Shown here piece by piece: positions 47,640 through 56,756 of a stretch of 64,000 nucleotides of DNA. A model generated the notes under the pieces. The model was not told the origin of the DNA and did not search any database. It worked only from the letters and a program-made list of their open reading frames with translations. Position 1 is the stretch's first letter, and each line of letters starts with the position of its first letter. The DNA comes from Diphasiastrum complanatum (taxonomy: Eukaryota; Streptophyta; Lycopodiopsida; Lycopodiales; Lycopodiaceae), in contig CM055099.1 in the NCBI GenBank assembly GCA_029204225.1, forward strand, positions 57,733,982-57,797,981, given 5' to 3'. The translations under genes and the position numbers were made by a program.

Positions 47640-48489
47640 TGATAAATTTTACAGTTTCTAGGACAATAATGATTGTACTTTACAATCATAGAGAGTTATT
47701 GGTTGCTTAATCAATGGATCTATCAAGTTCTACACATTAGATCTTGATCTAGATTCACTATAGTTGGATTTAAGCAAGAGCAATGGATCAACACATCATT
47801 AATTAGTGAGAGCGGCCTCACATGTGTGGAGTACTGTCACGGCCTGCACCTGAAACAACAAGTACAATCATCCTAGATAGCAATCATTCATAGAAATCAC
47901 AAGACAAATGACTAGAACCTCACAAAAGTGTAGAATGCAAAAGTCTCATCAATCTTCTTAGCAAAATGATGATCCTTTTATGGATCAAGTACATCCACGA
48001 GTCTGGTACAGTCTAGCAGGTCTTCACACATGTGAAGAGTGCCATATCACTCAGATCTATCCATTTGATTCATCCTTGATCCTTATCCAATAGTTGACCT
48101 TCTAGAATATGGCTAAAATCCAAAAAGCTAGTTTCCTAGAATATAGGAACCTACAAAATAGGATCTAAGGAAAATGGTCAACTCTTATCTTCTAGTACTC
48201 TATACACATGTGTGAACATCCACTTGCCATGTGGGAGAATTTACTCATGCACATGCAAGGAAAACCTAATTTCTAGGTGACTAGTCAACTTGACTAAAAA
48301 CTAGTCATATCATGTTCACACTAACTAGATTGATACAAAATCAATTTAGATATGTACAAGCATGAAAAGTACATCCTTTCACACGTGAGAACAGGCTCCA
48401 CATGTTTTAAATCAGATCATCACATTATTCTAATGTTTGATCAATATTTACACTAACCAATGTCAAGTGAGAAGTGACAATTTTCAACA
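47640..48489 (-). repeat. 5' LTR of copia C
   Basis: 850 bp from TGATAAATTTT to TTTTCAACA. It contains four CACATGTG or CACACGTG-type sites (47821, 48028, 48211, 48382). Confidence 0.85.
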
Positions 48490-48494
48490 CAAGC

Positions 48495-49400
48495 TGCACT
48501 GCTATAAATGAGAGCCACGACAAGGGCCTATATCTGCCTTGAGCCGTAGCCATCGCAAACCACTACGTGATCACCTTGAGCCATAGTCATCACTAACACT
48601 AGCACCACCGCTCTCGTCAAAACCGCAGTCACACACCTCCACTCTTCCAACGGTAGAAACCACATTCCAAACATTGCACCAGTCGTCTTAAACCATAGCG
48701 ACCACAATCCACTCACGTCATTCCTTCACCCATAATAATCCACATACATCCAACTCCACCGCAACCAATCGCCAACCATCACAAACTGTGAGGACTGCAA
48801 CCCATCGCACACTGTACGGACCGTCATCCATCATAACCTATAGGCATCGTAATCTACCATACCGTACGGATCGTAAACCACCGCAAACCATGCTCATCCT
48901 TTGCAAACCATTCGGACCGCAAATCACCGCAACACTCCGCAATCCACTCATCTCCGTTCTTGACTTGTGAAAACCGCAAACCATCTACTGTTCAGTCGTA
49001 GCAGCCTCATTCCCCTACAACTCGAGCATATCCAACACACACACACATCAATCCAAACTGATTACCTTGACCCGTAGATCCTAACTAACCACCATCGCAT
49101 CGTAGCCACCGCATTAAACCACAAATAACCGCATCCCAGCTACAATTTGTGCCTGCCTTGAACAATCCTCACCTCTATCACAGTAACACATAATCTTTCA
49201 ATCACCAAACGACTGCTTCCCGACTCTGTTGTCAGCAATCACATTCAATCGTTCCACCACATTCACGTATCAACCGCCACTAGTCGCATTGCACTCGCAT
49301 CAACCGTGGACCCGTAGCAAGCGCATTCCAACACCCGTATCCACCGTAACAATAGTCCAAGAGCCTATTTACACAATCCTATGGTACTCTACAAGTTGTT
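48495..49400 (+). repeat. Second half of the gypsy J leader, with degenerate CCGCAAACCA repeats
   Basis: Words such as CCGCAAACCATC, CGTAGCCATCGCA, CCGCAATCCACTC and CGTAACA recur with irregular spacing of roughly 15-30 bp. The base composition (C and A-rich on the plus strand) is the same as that of the leader part left of copia C, which supports one continuous leader of about 1.9 kb before insertion. Confidence 0.55.
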
Positions 49401-51720
49401 ATGGATCGCCCTTATGATCCGAATTCTACGGAGGACTATCCACCACAGATGGTCTCCTCATTCACCAAACAGGCTCGATTTAACAGATATTCCTGGATGA
49501 AATCCCAAGTCCAAGAGCCATCCACCAACCGATTCGACAGATGGGAACCCATGCATTATGAAGCTCCATATGAACGACCACATTTTCATGCTGCCGAATC
49601 TTCACATGCACGAGCTCACTTAAACGGAGCTTTTGCGAATAATGTTCCACGTATTGAAAAATGTACCCCAGAGCTAGATTTACCTAAGTACGATGGTTAT
49701 ATTGATCCTCAAAGATTTTTTCAAGTCTTTGAGAACGCATGTGACGTCTATGGCGAGACATCACTGGAAGCCATGGTACAGCTCTTTTCGATGACCATGA
49801 TCGATCGAGCACGAAAGTGGTTTTTTAACCTTGATCGTGAAGATAAACGTGACTGGTCACTCTTGAAGGAGGCCTTTATCAAACGCTTCAAGCCATTTCG
49901 CTTGATAGAAAGTCCTTTTGTCAAGCTAAGTAACATCAAAATGACAAAAGACAAGAAAGTACATGACTATATTGAACGATTTAAAAGATTAAAAAGTTAG
50001 GTACAAGAACAACCCACTGAGTCTATGCTCATAATTTGGTTCCTCCTTAGACTCCCACGATGGATAAGACGTGAACTTCGTTCCAATGATGAATATACAT
50101 CATTGAAACAAGCCATGTCTGATGCCATTCAAGAGGAAGACGAGGGCTCTGATGTTGATGAACCACGTGAATGGAGAGCACATCGTGCTATCCAAGAAGC
50201 TCGACCAAACGACGAAACTCGAGAACAGTTGTGGAAAACACAAATGGAGTTGCTTAACCAGCAACACCAACAACAGATGGAGAAACTCAAGAAAGAGTTT
50301 CAAAACACTCTTAAGTCTATCCAAAGTTCGATGCCGGGTCAGTTACCCACTGGCCAAATCCACCATAGACAAGAGAATACGTGGTGCCCTAACTGTCGAG
50401 GTGCACACACTAGCAATGAGTGCACTTCATACCAACCGGTCCAAGATACTTCCTTGATTAAATGTGACATCTGCGACTTTATGGGGCATACCTCTCTTTA
50501 TTGCTATTATAACCCAAGGAACCAGCCTCACAACTAGTCAGGAGGACATACTCAACCTCCTCAACAACCGTTTGTTTCACAAAACCAACACACGCACTAC
50601 CAACCACGAAACAACCAAGTCCATATACAAGAGTTGCCCAAACAACCTAGACATGAACCTCAACCACAACTGGTGCTCTTAGGACCACCTCCAAGAGGAC
50701 AACCAGATCTAGGACCACCAAAACATAGAAATCCTTGAGAGTTTACACAAAAACATCTTGCTGAAAACTCCTACGATCACTCCTATCATCAAGATACAAC
50801 ACTCTTCCATTTGTTAGTTCTCAACATTATCAAATCGACAACTCATGCTCGTGCAAACGAGATGAGTATTCAACAACACCAGAAAATCCAGCACAACTAG
50901 CCATCCAAGATGGTTATGCTATTGCCACAGGCCTAATGAGCAATTGCTGTTTTATTTGTGGTGAAACAGGACATTTCATGGCTGACTGTAAAGTTAAAAC
51001 CAATACCATGCGGAATGTCCCGACTGTGTCCGTAAACACAGTTTCAAGGATTGTCCTAAACAGCCTAACAGGATTCTTCCAGTACGTCATATCTCATCCG
51101 AACCTGTTAGAATTCTCACTACAGCACAACGACAACAACAAAAACAGCAGCAAAATAATGTCAAATCAGCTGACCCCTAGGGAAGCCACTTGGCAGCTTC
51201 CACATTACCAAAAGATTACCCAGACCCAAAAGTGGAACAACGGCAATACAATGAGTTTTATATCTTCGAAAAGGAGCAATCCCTACAGGGACTTGAACTA
51301 TTTTCTGACCTCCTGCAAGCCCAACTCACCATGCCGTTTCATACTGCAATAAAATCCTTCACTGGGCTTCAACGTTATATCCATCGAAGTTTTTAGCTAC
51401 CTACTATTCTTGATGAACATCGAGAAACAGAAGAGATTTTTGAGATTTCTCAGATTCCTATGAATCTGTTGAATATCGATGTTGCTAAGGGGATTAGCAT
51501 CACCCTACCTTTGTCTATAAAGACTATCCCACAGTATCTGCTATCCTAAATAGCGGATCAGGCATTTATATAATGGCTCTGTCATTGGCAAAGTCATGGG
51601 GCTTCCATACCCTCGATCAACCACGATATAAACTTCGCATGGCTGATCAACGAGTTACTGACCCTGCTAGTCATTTATCAAATATAAAAGTTCACATAGT
51701 AGGTGTCAAATTTGTGATAG
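49401..51720 (+). pseudogene. Gypsy J gag and protease
   Basis: Starts MDRPYDPNSTEDYPPQM at 49401. The capsid-like part has PELDLPKYDGYIDPQRFFQV and MIDRARKWFFNLDREDKRDW. The frame continues through TAG at 49998-50000, TAG at 50535-50537, TGA at 50736-50738 and TAG at 50898-50900, each one C-to-T step from CAG or CGA. Cys motifs are CPNCRGAHTSNEC, CDICDFMGHTSLYC and CFICGETGHFMADC (50940, other frame). The protease at 51550 reads ILNSGSGIYIM, where the catalytic Asp of ILDSGSG is Asn. It is cut at 51722 by the copia E-prime fragment. Confidence 0.85.
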
Positions 51721-51725
51721 ATTGT

Positions 51726-52547
51726 TTGCATTTGCCACTTGATTCGACTATCTTTTGTTATTGTTCTTCACTTGAAGTATTCGACAGTCTTGTATTTCGT
51801 GGTTGTTTTGTTTGCAGTATCTGTAGAAGAGCTTCTTCTTTGTCTACGGATTCAACTGTTCCTTGTGCTGAGCTAGTTTTTGGTCTAGATTTGATAGCTT
51901 TGGGCCTTTCTTCTTCTTTTGCTTTGTCGTGCCCTTGTTGGTGCACAAGACATGAGAATCAGCTGAGGAACTTGAGGCTTCATTCTTTCGCGTGTCTTCC
52001 TGCAACCACATAGTGATGACTCTCGAAAGAGTCAACTCTGGATGAGTCGTGATGATCATCACCCAGCTGTCGTAAGAATTTGGCAAGCTTGTAAGCAGTT
52101 GCATCACTACGTCTTGATCATCTATGACAGATCTGACAGCGGCCATTTGTCTTAGCAGGTTTTCTTGAATTGATTAATGTGATTCTGCAGAGAATCACCA
52201 TTCGTCATCTTGAGAAAGTAGAATTTCTTCCTGAGATGTAGCTTGGAAGCTATATCTCGCACTTCGCATAGTGTGCTCGAGATGTCCCAAACTTCTTTCG
52301 ATGTCTGAGCCTCGGATACATAGCCGATCTGTGTATCCTTGATGTTGAGTATGATCAAAGCTCTTTCATCCTTCAGCTTCCATCTGGCGATTGTCGCGTC
52401 GTCCACTTTGGGTTTCCCTTCTGCACCTGTAACAACATCGTACAATTCTTTTGACATTAGGACAGTCTTCATCTTAAATTTCCACATATGGTAATTAGCT
52501 CCATCAAGCTTGTTCATGAGAGGACTGGCTTTCCCTTGGGAGTCCAT
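51726..52547 (-). pseudogene. Copia E-prime gag
   Basis: Starts MDSQGKASPLMNKLDGANYH at 52547. One frameshift near 52150 separates it from the second part (51844-52146) with LPNSYDSWVMIITTHPELTL. 51726-52160 corresponds to 25166-25620 of element E. Confidence 0.8.
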
Positions 52548-53750
52548 GTGAAAGAATTAGTCTAAGTGATAGGAGAAACTATTAGTGACTTAAGTATGAA
52601 AATCTGATACTGAAAAATACAGAACAAGAAAACAATTACTCTATCGGCTAGTAGAGTCTTGTATTGTGGGAGCTAATCAAGCTATAAAGATTGCTCTAAT
52701 ACCATGTTGGGAGAGAGGGAGGAAGAATAATGACGAACACAAACGAGAAATGAACTCGAACAAGAAACGAACGAGAAGCGAGCTCGAACAGAAAATCTTC
52801 GTGCGCAGCGGAATGAGTTATTGACTCTCTCCCTAAGCATGACTATGCCTATCAGAATGAACAGAACTTTAGTGATAGAAATCACGGTCATTCTAGATTA
52901 CGTAGCCAAACATTTAAATGGATGAAGTGCTAGATGAATAATTTGTCGCAAATTGCAAGACAAATTATATGTCACGAATTGTTCGCGAAGAGCTAGACTA
53001 AAAGTTGATCGTCTATTACCAGAAAGAGCGTAGAAAGATCAGACAAGTGAAGAACAAGCATAGCAATATTAACACAAATCTGAATGCAGAACAAAGAGCT
53101 ATATCAGATTAAGTATATCATGTATACAAGTTAATAATGCGGCAGAGCACAAGACTGTAGCGGACAAAATCATGTGCCCTACAATGCTTATTTCTGTTTG
53201 TAATGAGGAATGAAACCTCTTTCTCTTAGTCTCTTCTTAACTTACTTGATCATCTGATAATCATCATCATCGAATACGCAGATGGTATCCAATATATATA
53301 CATAATATTATAGGTGTGCAAATGCGAAAGTACAGAGTGGATGTGTTGTCTGTAGGAGATCGTGGGTGGCTGCAATCGTTGTCCAATCTGTTAGCGCAAC
53401 TTCATGGGGTGAAGGTGAAAAGGGTGCGACATCAGCCAGTACTGAAGTAAACGTTGGTGATGACGCAAAAGTGCGTCACTCTTACGAACGGCCTTAGGAT
53501 AAGATTTACAAGGTGCCTTATCTGTTAGGGCACCTTTGGCATTCAGTAAGGTAGTGTCCCCTTTTCGTCTGTCACAATGACCTATGTAAGAACACAGTGT
53601 CGCGATTCATTTGCCTTTTCTTTGTCAGTGCGAATTTGCGTGACAACGTTAGAAAAATGCAGACTGCGTGACAACGTTAGAAAAATATGCAGCATGAATG
53701 GAGGCAGATTAAAATTGGGATTTAGGAGAGTAGGACGAGTAAATCCAACA
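51726..53750 (-). mobile_element. Copia E-prime: gag start and 5' LTR, minus
   Basis: Sister of element E that keeps what E lacks. On the minus strand: 5' LTR 52705-53750 (TGTTGGGAGA to AATCCAACA), primer site complement TGCTCTAATACCA at 52692-52704, short leader, then gag until 51726, where the element is cut. Its left edge lies within gypsy J protease. The 3' part of the element is missing, so no target-site duplication can be tested. Confidence 0.85.
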
Positions 53751-54290
53751 GTGTCTGGTTGTGGATCTAGAGAGGACTAGCTTTTTTGCTTTCATAGATT
53801 AATTTAGGATTCAACATTGTGGTAATCCATCATGAGTTGGTTTGCGGTGTAAGTCTTGCAAATCCATTTGCATTCCATTTCTTGACGTTCTTGAAATTTT
53901 CAAGAATCAAGAAATGGTGTTTCTTGGTCCTTGGAATTTCAAAATGCTGCTAGGATAGTTTTTGTTTTCTTGTTTGTAGATTATTGCATGCTGTTTAGTT
54001 TTAGTTCTTGTTTTGTTCTTGAATCTAGAATGGATATGTAGCTTAATGCCATATTTCATGATCTATTCATTCTGATTTGCAGCACTAGAGCAGGATAATA
54101 TGATTTGTTCACCTGGACTTCATGCTGATGTATGGGTTGAATGTTTTAATTGCGAGTAGTGCACATGTATTTATATTGCTATAGGATAGGTTTTTTGGCC
54201 TTTTAATTACAGGTCTTTTGGCCTTTTAATTCTGTAACAGTAGATATCTGACCGTTTACGATGGTTGATATTCAAATAGACGCTCTATTT
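53751..54290 (+). repeat. Probable 3' LTR remnant of gypsy J
   Basis: The series GTTGTGGAT, TAGGATTCA, CAAGAAATG, GTGTTTCTTG, TTCAAAATG or TTAAAATG and TGCTAGGA follows the order in the 5' LTR at 42540-42740. Identity is modest and both edges are unclear. Confidence 0.45.
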
Positions 54291-54299
54291 CTAGGGTCG

Positions 54300-54720
54300 A
54301 ATAATTTATGTTCGCAAATTGTTCGCGACAGTCCATCTCTTCGTCTCAGCTTCATGTTTCGCGAATTGTTTGCGACACTTGTCTCTTCGCGACATTTTCG
54401 TCTTTCGCGAATTGTTTGCGACAGATGACAATCCTTGAGCTTGAAGAAAAATCCAGCAGATTTCGTGAATTGTTCGCGACATCTGAGGTTTGAACAAGAA
54501 ACAGAATATTTCGCGACAAGATTCTGTTCGTGAATCTATCAAGCTTCAATAAGAAACCACAAGCTTCTACAAGAAACTGTTTCGCGAATCTTTTGAGTTG
54601 GTTGCAAGATAAATTTTGCGAATCCTTCGAGATTGATCACAAATAGAAATGTTTCGAGTTCGCGTTCGTTTCTCATCCTTTGTCAAGTAAACTGCGCACT
54701 TTGTTAGTAAAATCGAGATC
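54300..54720 (+). repeat. TTCGCGAATTGTTCGCGACA repeat cluster
   Basis: About eight copies of a near-palindromic word TTCGCGAA or TTTCGCGAATTGTTTGCGACA spaced by 20-50 bp, in an otherwise AT-rich stretch. The same word occurs in the LTRs of copia E and E-prime (21440, 21490, 52975). Confidence 0.7.
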
Positions 54721-54724
54721 TGTC

Positions 54725-54980
54725 TGATCAGGTGTTCTACAAGATGGGGCTCGCAAGTTGCCACATGGCAAGCCATGTAGGCATGTCATGAGACAAACCA
54801 CGCAGGCTTGTTACTTGCCATGTAGGCCTATCATAGGCTTGCATGGCAGGTCATATAGGCATGACATAGGCTTGTGTTTTCCATGCAGGCATGTTGTAGT
54901 TTATCACATAGGCTTGACATAGGCTTGTGTGGCAAGCCAACTAAGCTATGCCATGTAGGTCTGCCATGCAGGCTTGAGTG
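54725..54980 (+). repeat. CATGYAGGCWTG minisatellite
   Basis: About ten degenerate copies of CCATGTAGGCATG or CATAGGCTTG, 15-30 bp apart, directly upstream of the (GA)n tract. Confidence 0.75.
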
Positions 54981-54984
54981 GAAC

Positions 54985-55101
<117 letters not shown>

Positions 55102-55401
55102 AGGGGCCCACCAGGCCTGCGTTTTGAAGCCTTCACAACCGAGTTTTTCCTTCATAGAAATGCATTTTTATTTCAACCTTTCTTATTAAAAGTCTGATAA
55201 TTTAAAAAATCCTTAGAGTGCCATTCAAATTTAATGAGATCCTTGATAATGAAAGTCTCATTTGTTTACACCTTTCACCATGAAAGTATATACATGCACT
55301 TCAAAACACTGTGTGTGTTGATAAATGGTAATTTGAATTTGGAGTGGGTCCCTTAGATGCATGCTTGGAGAGGAGGGACATGCATCCTTTTTCCCATACA
55401 T

Positions 55402-55509
55402 GCATCCTCCTCCCCATCATTTCTAGTTCAAAAAGTGTGTGTGCATGGGTGAGGGGAGGAGGATTCATGGGTCCCCACCCATGCATATAAAAGTATATGT
55501 AAGTTTATA

Positions 55510-55552
<43 letters not shown>

Positions 55553-55651
55553 TTACATACACTTTTGTATGCATGGGTGAGGGGACCATGCATCCTCCTC
55601 CCCTCACCCATGCATACACATTTTTTGAACTAAAAAGTGGGGAGGAGGATG
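55402..55651. repeat. Hairpin element: 100-bp arms around a (TA)n loop
   Basis: Left arm 55402-55504 and right arm 55551-55651 are reverse complements with few mismatches; an AT tract (55514-55550) lies between them. Each arm also contains its own small palindrome (GCATGGGTGAGGGG facing CCCCACCCATGC), so branched folds are possible. No protein is encoded. It could be a MITE-like foldback element or a source of hairpin RNA. Confidence 0.85.
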
Positions 55652-55687
55652 TGTGTCTGGGGGCCCCTCCCCACCTCCCCGTACATA

Positions 55688-55810
55688 CATATTGGTTCCT
55701 CCCCTAGCCTCCACCTCCCCTATTCAACATATTGGTTTCTCCCTCAGCCTCCACCTCCCCTATTCAACGTCTCTCTCCCTCCCTCTCTCTCTCCCTCTCC
55801 CTCACTCTCC
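55688..55810 (+). repeat. Two 40-bp tandem units and a CT-rich tract
   Basis: CATATTGGTTCCTCCCCTAG is repeated with a period of exactly 40 bp (55688-55727, 55728-55767), then a CTCTCCCTC-type tract follows to about 55820. Confidence 0.85.
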
Positions 55811-55826
55811 ATCTCCCTCCCTGTAG

Positions 55827-56000
55827 TTGACAAGAAGGCAGGACCAAAGTCAGCAGAAAGAGAGAGATCAAGAAGGCAGATTGAAAGGAAGGAGCAAACA
55901 GCAAGACAACAACAATAAGACATGCAATAGATGCAGACGTGACGGCCACACAATGGACACATATTGGCTGAATCCAAAAATTGAGTGCATACATTGTCAC
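55827..56000 (+). pseudogene. Copia gag zinc-knuckle fragment (family I/F)
   Basis: Reads CNRCRRDGHTMDTYWLNPKI and ECIHCHC, matching CVRCRRDRHTVDTC of element I at 18290. It stops at about 56000, shortly before the tRNA-like sequence. The preceding lysine and glutamine-rich stretch (55845-55925) is also shared with element I. Confidence 0.7.
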
Positions 56001-56042
56001 TGTTGGAATATCAATCCACACTCTAGAGAGAACTATCAAATA

Positions 56043-56115
56043 GGGCAGATAGCTCAGTGGTAGAGCATCCCATCCGGTATGATGGAGGTCTTGGGTTCGA
56101 ATCCTAGTTTGTCCA
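56043..56115 (+). tRNA. tRNA-like sequence (pseudo-tRNA or SINE head)
   Basis: Acceptor arms GGGCAGA and TTTGTCC pair over seven positions with G-U pairs. The D arm is GCTC-AGTGGTA-GAGC. The T arm is TTGGG-TTCGAAT-CCTAG. Internal promoter boxes fit TAGCTCAGTGG (A) and GGTTCGAATCC (B). The length of 73 is normal. The anticodon arm is irregular: CCATC and GATGG pair but leave a 6-base loop (CGGTAT) and an over-long linker, so the identity cannot be given (GGT would be threonine). It is probably not a working tRNA. Confidence 0.5.
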
Positions 56116-56245
56116 ACCATATTATGATTTAGCAACTAATTCATTTCGAGAATTTATGGTTTTGTGTTTTAAGGTAATATTGTTTTGTTATTATAGGCCT
56201 AAGTTTTAAATATACTTGATCGAGTAAAAACTGTTCAAATGGCAT

Positions 56246-56688
56246 TTGGCTGGAGACCTGAAGTCGTTGAAGTGCATGTTCAACATCTCACGTGAAGCAA
56301 ATTCAAAACATCCATGCCTCTATTGCATGAAAACTACACAAGACATGTTGAAGAGCACAAGAGTTTCAAGGGATATAGAGTACCCGAACTGGAAACCAGT
56401 ACTATTGTTTTGGCTTAAAAATGTCTACATTTGTACACTACATGGAGAGGTAACAATTATAGAAAAATTGATATACCTTCATATTTGGTTTGCCTGGAAT
56501 ACTAAGCCGGAGTCATTAGCCAAAAAAGCAATAGCTCGATTGGAGGAAGTTCTATCAAATTCGGGTCTTCATAAAGGACACGTTAAAATACAAAAGGACA
56601 AGAAGCTTTAGGAAAAAATGGGAAACATCCCATGCAAACCAAGCATAGGAGGATCCAAAGCTCGTCGTTTCTTATCAAATAGTTTATG
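56246..56688 (+). pseudogene. Unidentified pseudogene with a Cys pair
   Basis: Open from 56246 to a TAG at 56609-56611, then in the same frame as far as TGA at 56686-56688. The residue mixture looks like real protein: GDLKSLKCMFNISREANSKH, PCLYC, VYICTLHGEVTIIEKLIYLH and, past the stop, GNIPCKPSIGGSKARRF. I cannot name the family. I have a vague memory of similar text in uncharacterised repetitive proteins of plants and animals. It might be another part of a transposase-like gene. Confidence 0.4.
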
Positions 56689-56756
56689 AGATATGATTTT
56701 TTGAATAAGTGCTTGAAATGCACACTTTTGTGCACATTTTGTGACGACTCTAGTGT

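Larger units (their letters stand above)
44114..48489 (-). mobile_element. Copia element C, minus, inserted in gypsy J
   Basis: LTRs at 44114-44850 (3') and 47640-48489 (5') are in the same orientation. They are flanked by the 5-bp target-site duplication CAAGC (44109-44113 and 48490-48494). The primer site complement is GCTCTGATACCA at 47628-47639 and the polypurine complement CTCCTCCTC at 44851. The coding interior is lost: about 85 bp from the 3' end (44851-44935) and about 460 bp of leader (47170-47627) remain around element B. Confidence 0.9.

Noticed and set aside
56043-56115. Organellar DNA insertion carrying a tRNA gene
   Set aside because: The flanking sequence shows no chloroplast or mitochondrial gene and the anticodon arm is malformed; I cannot match it to an organellar tRNA.
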